54,309 nucleotides of DNA from Paratractidigestivibacter sp003150175 (GTDB lineage Bacteria; Actinomycetota; Coriobacteriia; Coriobacteriales; Atopobiaceae): assembly GCF_964283195.1 (NCBI RefSeq), contig NZ_CAXYLH010000012.1. One strand, given 5' to 3'. This document shows positions 24,959 through 33,557 of the stretch, piece after piece. A model generated the notes under the pieces. It did no database searches and had not been told where the DNA came from. It worked only from the letters and a program-made list of their open reading frames with translations. Each line of letters starts with the position of its first letter. Position 1 is the stretch's first letter. The position numbers were made by a program, and so were the translations under genes.

Positions 24959-24964
24959 ATTGTA
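24959..24964 (-). promoter_or_regulatory. -10 box for a probable leaderless rarA transcript
   Basis: Minus-strand TACAAT ends seven bases before the rarA ATG, so transcription would start at or within a base or two of the A of the start codon. No convincing -35 is visible, and there is no ribosome-binding site. Confidence 0.45.
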
Positions 24965-25008
24965 CGACATCGAGCGCGTGGCGCGCCCCGGGGAGACTCC
25001 CTATGTGC

Positions 25009-25051
25009 GCAAAGTGACCTCGCGCACTTCGTGCGCTCCGAAGCACTTTGC
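25009..25051 (-). terminator. Nested hairpin after the dGTPase gene
   Basis: GCAAAGTG (25009-25016) pairs with CACTTTGC (25044-25051), and inside it GCGCAC (25022-25027) pairs with GTGCGC (25031-25036). It lies in the 141-base gap downstream of the dGTPase stop, so a termination or processing role is plausible. There is no U-tract. Confidence 0.45.
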
Positions 25052-25092
25052 TTGCACGCGGGGGCTCCCGTCCCGCGCCCGGGCTTCAACCG

Positions 25093-26334
25093 TTAAGGAC
25101 GGACGCCGTCGCCGAAGTAGCCGCGCAGGGGGAAGAGCTTCGCCGAGTCGGGGAAGACCGCCTGGCAGGTGGCCATGAAGTAGTCGTCGGTCATGGAGCT
25201 GATGAAGTCGACGACGGTCTGCTCGGGGTCGTCTTCCCAGTCGTAGGTGCGCCCGTAGTGGGAGAGCCGTCGCTCGCAGCCGCGAACGTGCTGGCAGAAG
25301 ATCGCCGACGACTCGTCGCCCGCGCGCAGGGCCTCCAGCTCGTGGTCGAACAGCGCGTCGAAAAGCTGGGCGCACTCGCGCCCAAGGCCGCTGTTCACCT
25401 CGCCCGCGCCATAGATCTTCTCGTAGTTCTCGTGCTTGGCGCGGCGAAGCTCCTCGAAGCCCTCCTCGCTCATGGCGATGCGGTCGCGGCCGACGCTGTT
25501 CTCCACGACGTCCACGACGAACGACTGCAGCGCCCACGAGTTGTACGCGCCGCCCAGCCCGTCGTCGAAGGCGTCCTCCCCCAGAAGGCCGGCGCGGATC
25601 GCGTCCTGGCGGTCTTTGCCCACGTAGGCGATGATGTCGGAGATGCGCACGACGCATCCCTCGAGTGTCATGGGGCGCAGATGCCCGATGGCGCCCTCCC
25701 CCGTCTCCCAGCAGGAGGCGACCACGCGGTCGAAGGTGTCGAACTCGGCCAGCCCGCTCGTCTCGAAGACCTGCTGCTCGAACTCGCCGTTGTGGGTGAG
25801 GCAACCGTCGAGGGTCTGCAGGCTCACGTTGCGCCCGCCGAGGACGTCGATCACGCGGACGGACTGCACGTTATGGAAAAACCAGCGCCCCGTGCGGGCA
25901 TGGTAGGCATCGTTCAAGAACCGCTCGCCGGCGTGGCCGAAGGGCGTGTGGCCGATGTCGTGCCCGAGCGCGATCGCCTCGATGAGGTCGAGGTTGAGGC
26001 CGAGCGCGCGTCCGATGTCGCGCGCGACGCGGGCCACGAGCTGGACGTGCAGCCCGCGGCGCGAGAGGTCGTCGTTTGCCCGGAAGCTGAAGACCTGGGT
26101 CTTGCCCGACATGCGGTTGTACGCCGGCAGGTGGACGATCTTCTCGGCATCGCGGACGAAGGAGGGCCGAAGCGCCGTGTCGCGGTCGCGCTCCGCGGAG
26201 CTGCGGCGGATGGCCGAGGAGCTCTTGCAGGCAAACGGCGAGAGCGCGCCGGAATCGACGCGCTCAGCCACCGCGGCGCTCGCCGCGGGCGAAAGCTCAC
26301 CGGTCAGGCCCGGCGCTAATTTGTTTCGGCCCAT
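25093..26334 (-). CDS. dGTP triphosphohydrolase-like HD-domain protein
   Basis: A 413-residue HD-superfamily protein of the dGTPase family, which removes triphosphate from dNTPs. The metal site is in IALGHDIGHTPFGHAGE (HD motif). The preceding conserved region VHLPAYNRMSGKTQVF, then RRGLHVQLVARVARDIGRALG supplies the first His, and CVVRISDIIAYVGKDRQDA carries the last Asp. ATG 26334 is chosen as the family begins shortly after; GGGAGG lies about 14 bases upstream, somewhat far. The first ~45 residues are a variable extension. It lies 41 bases after the ATP-grasp-like gene on the same strand. Confidence 0.87.
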   Translation of the reverse strand: MGRNKLAPGLTGELSPAASAAVAERVDSGALSPFACKSSSAIRRSSAERDRDTALRPSFVRDAEKIVHLPAYNRMSGKTQVFSFRANDDLSRRGLHVQLVARVARDIGRALGLNLDLIEAIALGHDIGHTPFGHAGERFLNDAYHARTGRWFFHNVQSVRVIDVLGGRNVSLQTLDGCLTHNGEFEQQVFETSGLAEFDTFDRVVASCWETGEGAIGHLRPMTLEGCVVRISDIIAYVGKDRQDAIRAGLLGEDAFDDGLGGAYNSWALQSFVVDVVENSVGRDRIAMSEEGFEELRRAKHENYEKIYGAGEVNSGLGRECAQLFDALFDHELEALRAGDESSAIFCQHVRGCERRLSHYGRTYDWEDDPEQTVVDFISSMTDDYFMATCQAVFPDSAKLFPLRGYFGDGVRP

Positions 26335-26375
26335 CTGTGGCACAGGGAAACCTCCCGAGCGGCCCCGCGCCCGCG

Positions 26376-27512
26376 CTACTCGCGGACGATGAGGCAGCCG
26401 CGGTACACGTGATCGCGGCTCTCGCCCATTATGTCCTTCTCGGCGGCGCCGGGGAAGACCCCCGCGAGCTTGCCGTCGAAGACAAAGAGGCCCAGGCTCT
26501 CGCCAGCGACGGAGGACTCGGAGCCCGGCGCGGGGACGTGGGCCTCGATGAAGGCCATCTCGTCGTCGGTGAACACGCTCATGGCCTCGGGGGCGCGGAG
26601 CGCGTCGAAGAGCGCGTCGGTCGCGCACGCCCAGGTCGAGAAACCGCCGACCACGCAGGCGAGGCCGTGGCGGGCGGCCTCCACGAGGGCCTCGGTGCCG
26701 GGGCAGACGCGGGTCGCGATCTCCTCGGTGGTGGCTAGGCGGTACACGCAGTCGATGGGGCCGTTCTCGTCGACGAGGCGGGAGACGCCGGCCGCCTGCT
26801 CGATGCGCAGGCTGCAGATGTCGACGAAGCGGGCGTAGGTGCCCTGCTCGCCGAGGCGCTCGCAGATGTCGGCGACCTCGTCGAGGTCGGCCTCCTCCGG
26901 GTAGCCGACGACGCCGAGCGCGGGCGAGTCGGCGTGGTGGGTGCCGGTGTTGGCGTTCGCCCAGGTGCGGTAGGTCGCGCGCAGGGTTTCGACGAGGGCG
27001 TCGACGGAGTCGGGGGTCTCGATGGAGGGGTGCTTCTCGGCGAAGGCGCGGTAAGCGGAGGTCATCTGCTCGGCGCGGGTGACCTCGACGGTCGAGGTCA
27101 GGCCGGTGAAGCCGTCGACCGAGATGCCGCGGACCTGAAGCGCGCCGGTGCGGCCGCTGAAGTCAACGTCGACGCGGGCGAGCGGCACGAGCGCCTCATA
27201 GCCGGTAGGAACGAGGGTGAGCTGCTCGACCTCGGGGGTGAACCCGAAGCGGGCGCGGAAGGAGGCATCCTTGAGGTAGAGCGCAGCGACCTTGTTCATC
27301 ACGGAGCCGAGGGTCTCGGCCGCCGCGGCGAGGATCTGCTCCTGGCCGGAGCTGAGGATCAGCGGGGCGGCGGACCAGGCAAGGGAGCCGCGGCGATGGG
27401 CGGCATGGGTGGAAGCGAGGTAGGCGTCGGCCTTGGCAAGGCTCCCGTCCTCGACGGCGCCGCGCACGGCGTCCTCGTACTCGGACTCGAGAGCGGAGAA
27501 GTTCTGGGCCAT
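26376..27512 (-). CDS. Hypothetical protein, possibly a truncated circularly permuted ATP-grasp relative
   Basis: Not firmly recognised. The 378 residues recall the pre-ATP-grasp half of glutathionylspermidine-synthase-like / circularly permuted ATP-grasp proteins. LVPLARVDVDFSGRTGALQVRGISVDGFTG sits where these have a substrate-binding RxDxF...E.N segment. IDCVYRLATTEEI then GLACVVGGFSTWACATDALFDALRA and FTDDEMAFIEAHVPA follow their YR...N.....K.L..L...E...I...P order. The Lys/Glu-rich ATP-binding core expected next is largely missing. The protein ends with LGLFVFDGKLAGVFPG, like the family C-terminus. The ATG has GGAGGAA ideally placed, and a near-consensus promoter lies upstream. Confidence 0.5.
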   Translation of the reverse strand: MAQNFSALESEYEDAVRGAVEDGSLAKADAYLASTHAAHRRGSLAWSAAPLILSSGQEQILAAAAETLGSVMNKVAALYLKDASFRARFGFTPEVEQLTLVPTGYEALVPLARVDVDFSGRTGALQVRGISVDGFTGLTSTVEVTRAEQMTSAYRAFAEKHPSIETPDSVDALVETLRATYRTWANANTGTHHADSPALGVVGYPEEADLDEVADICERLGEQGTYARFVDICSLRIEQAAGVSRLVDENGPIDCVYRLATTEEIATRVCPGTEALVEAARHGLACVVGGFSTWACATDALFDALRAPEAMSVFTDDEMAFIEAHVPAPGSESSVAGESLGLFVFDGKLAGVFPGAAEKDIMGESRDHVYRGCLIVRE

Positions 27513-27585
27513 CGTTCCTCCAAAAAGTTGAAGTGTCGACTATTCGGCGAACGGTAGAAAATCACCGTCCAGCGGATTGGCAGGC

Positions 27586-27616
27586 ATTTTAGCCGTTTTA
27601 TGCCGACACATGTCAA
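27586..27616 (-). promoter_or_regulatory. Promoter upstream of the ATP-grasp-like gene
   Basis: Minus-strand TTGACA (27616-27611), 19-bp spacer, TAAAAT (27591-27586), 74 bases ahead of the start. The -35 is perfect and the spacer is long by 2 bp. An AT-rich CAACAA...TTGTTG inverted repeat adjoins the -35 box and may be the terminator of the SGNH gene upstream. Confidence 0.5.
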
Positions 27617-27672
27617 CAAAAAAATTGTTGATGGCTCAATTTATGTACGAGATGTGGAGTACTTCTTGCTGA

Positions 27673-28746
27673 TTAAGCCTCTGAGCTGGTATTTTGATTC
27701 AGCGCAAGCTCGGCGGAGCTCCTCAATTTTTCATAGAACGCGACCTGGCCGTTGGGCCCGGGGTGGTCGGATCCGTCGATGAGGAAGGACGGGTCGGGCG
27801 GCAAGAGGGACTCGCCGTCGACCACGCTCATCTGCGGGTGGCGGGCCGCGGCCTCCCGCGTCGCGCGCGCGACGTCGGCGAAGCAGCTGGCGGGGTGGGT
27901 CGGGTAGCGGTCCTCCGTGTGATAGCTCGGCGTGAGCACGAGCGTCGGGACGGCGGGCCAGGCGCGCGAGACCTCAGAGAGATACGCGGTCGCGTCGCGC
28001 TCGACGGCGGCGGCGCGGCACGGCTCGAAGCGATAGTTGGCCCCGAACTCGACGACCACGAGGGCGGGCTCCGTCGCCGATGCGGCGTCCGCGACGGAGC
28101 CGGGCTGGAACACCTGGCCGCCGACGCCCTGGTTCACGAGGCCGAGCCCGAGCGAGTCGGCCAGGAGCGCCGGCCAGGTAAGCGCGGGGTCGAGCGAGGT
28201 GAAGCCCTGCGCGATGGAGTCGCCGAGGACCAGAAGGTCACGCGAGGCGCCAAGGGGCCGCGCGTACGTGCCGTCGCCGAGAACGAGCCCGAGGCGGCAG
28301 CCAGTCAAACAAGGCAGCCACAGGCGCACGCGGCGCTTCTTTCCGGGGACGGCGCCCGCGGCGAAGCGCACGAGGCCGTCAGCGCCCGGCTCGCGCGCCC
28401 CGAGCCGCTTGCCGTCGACATCGAGCGAGAAGCCGTCGTAGGGCGGGCGGACCCCCGGGTTCGCGTCGAGCATGTCGTCGATCATCGACTGGGACCCCGA
28501 CGGGAAGCGGTCCATCTGCGCCTCGAAGGCGAGATGCGCCGAGTCAGTCTCGAACTCGAGACGGATGCCGGCGGTGCACGCGGCCATCTGGCGGTAGAGC
28601 CTCGGGTGCCACGCGGCCATGCCGCCGAGCTCCCGGACCTGCGCCGGAGTAAAGCGGCAGGGAACGACCCTCCCCCGCTCGTCGATGCGGGCAGAAAGGG
28701 CGCCGCGCATGAGGTCGGCGGCGTGCGCGAGCTCGTGTGCCTCCAC
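27673..28746 (-). CDS. SGNH/GDSL hydrolase (carbohydrate esterase-like)
   Basis: A 357-residue two-domain esterase. The N-terminal ~165 residues are a beta-rich lectin-like domain. The C-terminal SGNH domain has block I LLVLGDSIAQG (nucleophile Ser), block II NQGVGGQ (Gly), block III VVEFGANYR (Asn) and the catalytic pair in LIDGSDHPGPNG (Asp, His). This architecture resembles sugar deacetylases of the CE2/GxDLY type. No signal peptide is seen, so it should act in the cytoplasm. The start is GTG 28746 with GGGAGG seven bases ahead, inside the end of the upstream HAD gene. Confidence 0.82.
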   Translation of the reverse strand: MEAHELAHAADLMRGALSARIDERGRVVPCRFTPAQVRELGGMAAWHPRLYRQMAACTAGIRLEFETDSAHLAFEAQMDRFPSGSQSMIDDMLDANPGVRPPYDGFSLDVDGKRLGAREPGADGLVRFAAGAVPGKKRRVRLWLPCLTGCRLGLVLGDGTYARPLGASRDLLVLGDSIAQGFTSLDPALTWPALLADSLGLGLVNQGVGGQVFQPGSVADAASATEPALVVVEFGANYRFEPCRAAAVERDATAYLSEVSRAWPAVPTLVLTPSYHTEDRYPTHPASCFADVARATREAAARHPQMSVVDGESLLPPDPSFLIDGSDHPGPNGQVAFYEKLRSSAELALNQNTSSEA

Positions 28747-28747
28747 G

Positions 28748-29578
28748 CTACCTCCCGAAGACTTCCTCGAGGACCTTGATGACGCCCTGCTCCTCGCAAG
28801 GGTCGCACACGAGGTCCGCGATCGCCTTGAGCTCCTCGGAAGCGTTGCCCATGGCCACGCCCGTGCCCGCGAGGCGCAGCATATCCGCGTCGTTGCCGGC
28901 GTCGCCGAAGGCCATGACCTGCGACGCGTTTATTCCGAAGGTGTCCATGAGGGCACGGATGCCGGTCGCCTTCGAAACGCCCGGCTGGACGACGTCGAAG
29001 TAGCCGAAGCCGCCGCCGAACCCGGAGTCGACGACGCTCACCGAATGGCCGCATGCGGCGGAGAAGAGCTCGACGGTGGCCGTGAGCTCGTCTTCGTTCA
29101 CGCGCGACCAATACATGAGCACATCGGACGAGGGTGCTTCCTCCGCCAAGGAGCCGACGTGGACCATGTTGTGCGAGTACATGGTCATCTCCTCGACGAA
29201 GCCGGGGTCGCCGCCGCGCTCCACGAAGGCGCCCTGCGCGCAGACGGCGCAAAGGGGGACCTCGGGGTGGGCCGCGTGGGCGGCGAGGACGCTTTCCACG
29301 GCGGCGGGCGGCATCACACTGATGCGCGGGGCCGCGCCCTCCGGCTCGACGTAGGCGCCGTTCGAGGCGATGATCGAGAGGCGCGGGGCCATGTCCCCGA
29401 AGATATCGGAGACCTGGAAGCTCTGGTTGCTCGTCGCCACGGCGAAGCGGCAGCCCGCCGCGCGCATCCGGTCGAAGACGGCGCGGAAGCGCACCCGCGA
29501 GAAATCCTCGCCCCCGAGGTCGAGGAACGTCCCGTCCTCGTCCGTCACCACAAGCTTTACCTGATCTTTGTCAATCAC
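28748..29578 (-). CDS. Cof-type HAD-IIB sugar-phosphate phosphatase
   Basis: A 276-residue cytoplasmic HAD phosphatase of the Cof/YidA subgroup, acting on small phosphorylated metabolites. Motif I is LVVTDEDGTFLD (DxDxT), motif II lies in FAVATSNQSF, the Lys is in GVSKATGIRALMDTFGI, and motif IV is VMAFGDAGNDADML. The start is GTG 29578 with AGGGAG nine bases ahead; the upstream frame extension is unconserved. It precedes the SGNH esterase gene by one base, and a joint role in sugar-ester or sugar-phosphate breakdown is possible. Confidence 0.88.
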   Translation of the reverse strand: MIDKDQVKLVVTDEDGTFLDLGGEDFSRVRFRAVFDRMRAAGCRFAVATSNQSFQVSDIFGDMAPRLSIIASNGAYVEPEGAAPRISVMPPAAVESVLAAHAAHPEVPLCAVCAQGAFVERGGDPGFVEEMTMYSHNMVHVGSLAEEAPSSDVLMYWSRVNEDELTATVELFSAACGHSVSVVDSGFGGGFGYFDVVQPGVSKATGIRALMDTFGINASQVMAFGDAGNDADMLRLAGTGVAMGNASEELKAIADLVCDPCEEQGVIKVLEEVFGR

Positions 29579-29640
29579 GGCGTTTCTCCCTGAATTGCGT
29601 CTGCGCACGCAAGTTTATACTAGCCGCGCCCCCTCCCGCA

Positions 29641-30121
29641 CCCTCACTGGGTGACAGTCGTTGCGTACAGCATTTCTCGCCGCTCATAACGACGTGATAA
29701 CTACCCGTTGCCGAAACCCTGCGAGCTGACCTTGGCATAAGCGCCTCCAATCTTTTCGCGACTCTACGAGAAGTTGCGCCCGCTTGGAAGCAAATGAGCT
29801 AACGCGTATCTTACGGGTACCTTACCGGTATCTTTCCATGCAGGTAAATAGGTATGTTTTCATCAGGTCTTTAATTGTTGTTTCGGTCAGCGGCAGCGAT
29901 TACGAGCGTAGGCGCATTTGATTCAATGTCTGTTGTTAACATCACTGCGATTATTTGTTGAAAGCCTGTAGAAATCGCTGCTAACGAATTCGACATGAAA
30001 GAAATAGCGCCGTTTAACTCCGCATGTTATTGATGAACGGCATGATAACGGCAATCGATGGGCACCACCAGCTGATGGGTGTCCCAGAAAGCTGCAGCCA
30101 ATGACTGTCACCCAGTGAGGG
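29641..30121. mobile_element. MITE-like element, long copy
   Basis: A 481-bp stretch bounded by inverted repeats. CCCTCACTGGGTGACAGTC (29641-29659) is the exact reverse complement of 30103-30121, and imperfect pairing continues for ~12 more bases (TTG..T.CAGC). The interior is more AT-rich than the surroundings and codes for no recognisable protein. It carries three tandem 11-bp boxes (29799-29831). The right end touches the stop codon of the phosphatase gene at 30122. The last ~50 bases recur, nearly identical, in the copy at 48363-48481. No transposase is encoded. It fills the gap between the Cof-type gene and the phosphatase gene. Confidence 0.7.
29799..29831. promoter_or_regulatory. Three tandem 11-bp boxes
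   Basis: CTAACGCGTAT (29799-29809), CTTACGGGTAC (29810-29820) and CTTACCGGTAT (29821-29831) abut with an exact 11-bp period, one DNA turn. The core TACCGGTA is palindromic. The same array occurs upstream of the PP2C gene (40403-40435). A cooperative DNA-binding protein is the simplest explanation. Confidence 0.6.
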
Positions 30122-30931
30122 TTACTCGTCGGGGGCGATGTCCTCGTAGAACTCGGCACCGTCGTCGAGGCGCATGATGCCGACGCGGCCGAAGCCCGCG
30201 CCGCCGGCGGCGCCCGCATCGATGTCCCAGCGGTCGGCCACGCCCCCCGTGGACTCGTCGGCGCCGATCTTGAGCATCCGCGCATTGCCGTTCTCGTCGC
30301 GGACCGGCCCGTCGAGCTCGTCGTACAGACGGTTGAGATACGGCGTCGGCGTGTGTCCCGCGATGACGATGGGGCCCTTGCCCATCTCGTCGACCAGCCC
30401 CGTGTGCGCGCCCCAGAAATCCTCGCGAATCCACACGAGGTCGTCGGGCGACTGCTCGGAGAGGAGGGCATCGAGCTTTTCGTCGTCCCAGGGAGCCTCG
30501 ACCGTGACCGCGGCAGGATCGATTCCGGCATGCACGAGCAGGTAATCGCGCTCCCCCACCGTCACGTGGGCGTAGCGGGGCAGCGCGGCGATCCAGTCCA
30601 CGACCTCATCGGCCTCCTGCTCGGTGAGCGACGCGAGCGCCTCGGAGGTCACGATCCCGCCATTGATGCCCCAGTTGGCAGCGTCGATGGAGTCGAGGTC
30701 ATCGCCCGTATCCGACATGCACGCGAGCATAAGGTCCTCGTGGTTGCCCATGAGCACGTGGCAGTTGGGAAGCGAGCGCACGAGCTCGATGACGCCGAGC
30801 GGGTCGGGACCGCGATCGATCATGTCTCCCAAACAATAAAAGACGTCATCCTCGGAGGGATCGATCCTCGTCAGCGCGCGGGCGAGGGGCGCCGCATGGC
30901 CATGCACATCGGAGAACACATATGTGGCCAT
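30122..30931 (-). CDS. Calcineurin-type metallophosphoesterase
   Basis: A 269-residue dimetal phosphoesterase related to PrpE/ApaH and Ser/Thr protein phosphatases. Motifs in order: VFSDVHGHAAPL (DxH), YCLGDMIDRGPDP (GDxxDRG), VLMGNHEDLM (GNHE), LLVHAG (His) and IVIAGHTPT (GHxP). It could act on Ap4A-type nucleotides or phosphoproteins. The stop codon abuts the right end of the MITE-like element. It stands alone. Confidence 0.9.
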   Translation of the reverse strand: MATYVFSDVHGHAAPLARALTRIDPSEDDVFYCLGDMIDRGPDPLGVIELVRSLPNCHVLMGNHEDLMLACMSDTGDDLDSIDAANWGINGGIVTSEALASLTEQEADEVVDWIAALPRYAHVTVGERDYLLVHAGIDPAAVTVEAPWDDEKLDALLSEQSPDDLVWIREDFWGAHTGLVDEMGKGPIVIAGHTPTPYLNRLYDELDGPVRDENGNARMLKIGADESTGGVADRWDIDAGAAGGAGFGRVGIMRLDDGAEFYEDIAPDE

Positions 30932-31071
30932 CGGGCCTCCTCGATCTCAACCGTGCGGCGTCTCAGGCGCGCCGCGCGAACAACACCATTAGCTTACTGA
31001 CAAGACATCCGCCGTGCGCCGGGAACCCCAAGCGGCTTGCCAAACGGCAGCGCGCGCGCAAAGGAGCAGGC

Positions 31072-32037
31072 TTACCAGTCGAATTCCCCGTCGGGGTCCA
31101 CCGGCTCGCCCTCGAAGTTGAGGCCGCCCGTGAGCTCGGCCGCCTCAGAGATGCCGAACTCGCCGGAGAACATCGCATCGAGCGCCGGGAGCACACAGGC
31201 ACGCGCCGTCTCAAAGAGATCCTCGAACGAAGCGGTGGTCTCCTCGTGCGTGAAGGGGTTCTCCCAGACGCCGTGCCCGCGGTTGTCGAAGTCCGAGGAC
31301 GCCTCGGCGCGCACGCGGTGCGCCATCGCCCCCACGAGCGAGTGCCCGCCGCCGCGCGCGGCGCGCTCGATGGCGGAGATCGCCTTGATCTTCGCACCGT
31401 GCGAGGAATAAAAGACGTGCTGGACGAGCCTGAACTCGTGCACCGCCGTCGAGAAGGTCCTCGGGTCGACGGCGCGGCCGTACGCCCACAGCGCCACATA
31501 GAAGTAGACCTTGTCCACCGCGGAGAGCGCGCCGTTGGACGCGCGCAGGACCTCTTCGTAGGGACGGTACTCGCGGATCGTCTTGTGCTCGGCGCCCCAC
31601 AAGACGGCCTCATCGAGGTCGCGCTCCACCTCAGCGTGAACGACCTGCTCGCTTTCGGGCCCGAGACCTGCGACCCCCGCCTTCGTGAGGCCGTACTGCC
31701 AGTGGTACACGAGCGGGTGCACCGAGCGGTCGAGCAGGTAGTGGCAGGCGAAGCCGGCCACGTACGCGCGCGCCGCCATACGGTCCGCGCCCTCAAGCCG
31801 CTCGGCCGCCTCGTGCATCGCGACCAGCAGGCGGCTCGGGCGCGCCGAGTGCATCGCGTTGCCCAAGGGCTCCCACTTGTGCATGAGCGGGTCGATGCAT
31901 AGATAAAAGAGCGGGTCGGGGCCTTGGTTGCCGAGCAGGAAGGCGCATCTCTCGTCCTCCGTGGCAAACCCGAGGAGCTTCGAGACGTCGTCGAAGACGC
32001 TCTTTCCAAAGAAATCATGCGTGAGGATCGCGGGCAT
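31072..32037 (-). CDS. Zinc-dependent phospholipase C family protein
   Basis: A 321-residue protein of the Zn-dependent PLC/S1 nuclease-like helical fold. It starts MPAILTHDFFGK, with the conserved His near the N-terminus. FLLGNQGPDPLFY, NAMHSARPSRLL and the metal-binding AGFACHYLLDRSVHPLVYH segment are the family marks. No signal peptide is visible, unlike secreted toxins, so a cytoplasmic role is likelier. It is monocistronic, divergent from the MFS gene. Substrate unknown. Confidence 0.8.
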   Translation of the reverse strand: MPAILTHDFFGKSVFDDVSKLLGFATEDERCAFLLGNQGPDPLFYLCIDPLMHKWEPLGNAMHSARPSRLLVAMHEAAERLEGADRMAARAYVAGFACHYLLDRSVHPLVYHWQYGLTKAGVAGLGPESEQVVHAEVERDLDEAVLWGAEHKTIREYRPYEEVLRASNGALSAVDKVYFYVALWAYGRAVDPRTFSTAVHEFRLVQHVFYSSHGAKIKAISAIERAARGGGHSLVGAMAHRVRAEASSDFDNRGHGVWENPFTHEETTASFEDLFETARACVLPALDAMFSGEFGISEAAELTGGLNFEGEPVDPDGEFDW

Positions 32038-32248
32038 CGGCTGTCCCTTCTTTGTGTTTCTGCCTAACGATTATGCCCCACGCGGCACCGACGATGCGCC
32101 CGCGCGCCGGCGATTCCTCGCCTTTTGCGACACAAGCGCGCCGCTTTACCCAACCTTTACCCGTCCTGGCCCTTCCAGAAGGCCGTCTGGGGTAGCGTAG
32201 TATGCAAATGCGCCAAGAAGCCCAGGCGCCGAACGAGACGGAGAGACC

Positions 32249-33472
32249 ATGGCAAAACAGAAGTTCACCCGTGCCGAGAAGAGCTGGATCATGTACGACG
32301 TGGGCAACTCAGCCCTGGTCCTTCTTGCCACGAGCGTCATTCCCATCTACTTCAGCTCGTTGGCGCCCGAAGGCGGAGTCGTCGTTGCGTGGAGCTACGC
32401 CGAGACCGTCGCCTCTCTCATCATCGCGCTGCTCATGCCCATTCTGGGCTCCATCGCCGACATGGAGGGCATGAAGAAGAAGTTCATCGTGGGCTGCGTG
32501 GGCACGGGCGTCGTCGCCACCGTCGCCCTCGGCATTCCCACGAGCGCCATGGCGTTCCTCGTCATCTACGTGATCAGCTCGGTGGCGCTCAACTCTTCGA
32601 TGGTCTTCTACGACGCGCTGCTCGTCGACGCGACGACCGACGACCGCATGGACGAAGTCTCCAGCCATGGCTATGCGTGGGGCTACATCGGCAGCTGCGT
32701 GCCCTTCATCGCATGCCTGCTCATCGTGCTCAACTACGACAAGCTAGGGCTCGGCCTGCAGACCGCGATGCAGATCGCGTTCGTGACCACCGCCGCCTGG
32801 TGGCTCGTCTTTACCATCCCCATGCTCAAGGACGTCCAGCAAAAGCACTTCAAGCCGCGCGAGCCGAACGCCATCGGGCGCGCCATCGGCGGCATCGACG
32901 GCACCATCAAGGAGATGTGGTCCAACAAGGCGATCAAGTACTACATGATCGCGTACTTCTTCTACATCGACGGCGTGCACACCATCATCAAGCTCTCCAC
33001 GAGCTACGGCACCGAGCTCGGCATCGACTCGACGCAGCTCGTGCTCGCGCTCCTGGTCACGCAGTTCGTGGCGTTCCCGTCGGCCATCATCTACGGTCGC
33101 CTCTCGAGCAAGTACGGCACGCGCAAGATGCTGCTCATCGCCATCGCGGCGTACTTCGGCATCACGCTCTTCGCGGCGCTGTTCCTGCGCACGGCGGCGG
33201 AGTTCTGGGTGCTCGCCATCCTCGTCGGCATGTTCCAGGGCGGCATCCAGGCGCTTTCGCGCTCGGAGTTCGGCAAGCTCTGCCCCAAGGAGCGCGCGAA
33301 CGAGTACTTCGGGTTCTTCGACATCTTCGGCAAGTACGCCGCCATCCTGGGCACCTTCCTCGTGGGCACCTTCACCGCACTCACGGGCAACTCGAGCCTC
33401 GGCGTCATGAGCATCGCGATTCTCTTTGTGGTCGGCTTCCTGACGATGCTCAAGGTCCCCGAGCGCAGCTGA
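32249..33472 (+). CDS. MFS transporter, UMF1 (Atg22-like) family
   Basis: A 407-residue, ~12-helix permease. The N-terminal IMYDVGNSALVLLATSVIPIYF matches the UMF1/Atg22 signature start, and FQGGIQALSRSEFGKLCPKERANEYFGFFDIFGKYAAILG is the strongly conserved C-terminal-half motif. Members in yeast export amino acids from the vacuole; the bacterial substrate is unknown. It is alone on the plus strand, converges on the XRE gene and is followed by a hairpin. Confidence 0.9.
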   Translation: MAKQKFTRAEKSWIMYDVGNSALVLLATSVIPIYFSSLAPEGGVVVAWSYAETVASLIIALLMPILGSIADMEGMKKKFIVGCVGTGVVATVALGIPTSAMAFLVIYVISSVALNSSMVFYDALLVDATTDDRMDEVSSHGYAWGYIGSCVPFIACLLIVLNYDKLGLGLQTAMQIAFVTTAAWWLVFTIPMLKDVQQKHFKPREPNAIGRAIGGIDGTIKEMWSNKAIKYYMIAYFFYIDGVHTIIKLSTSYGTELGIDSTQLVLALLVTQFVAFPSAIIYGRLSSKYGTRKMLLIAIAAYFGITLFAALFLRTAAEFWVLAILVGMFQGGIQALSRSEFGKLCPKERANEYFGFFDIFGKYAAILGTFLVGTFTALTGNSSLGVMSIAILFVVGFLTMLKVPERS

Positions 33473-33508
33473 GCCGGACTTCATAAGCGCGGTGGCGTGA
33501 AAACGGGC

Positions 33509-33534
33509 GCCGGCTGCTCACGTGAGCGGCCGGC
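33509..33534. terminator. Palindromic terminator between convergent genes
   Basis: GCCGGC..GCTCACGTGAGC..GCCGGC reads as a 26-bp palindrome with a single mismatch, between the MFS stop and the XRE stop. It suits bidirectional termination. Confidence 0.65.
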
Positions 33535-33557
33535 CCCCGTCCTTTGCCGCGCACACG

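Noticed and set aside
29923..30531. A minus-strand 202-codon frame across the MITE-like element and phosphatase gene
   Set aside because: It reads the phosphatase out of frame and then the element; Ser/Arg/Thr-rich composition with no domain.
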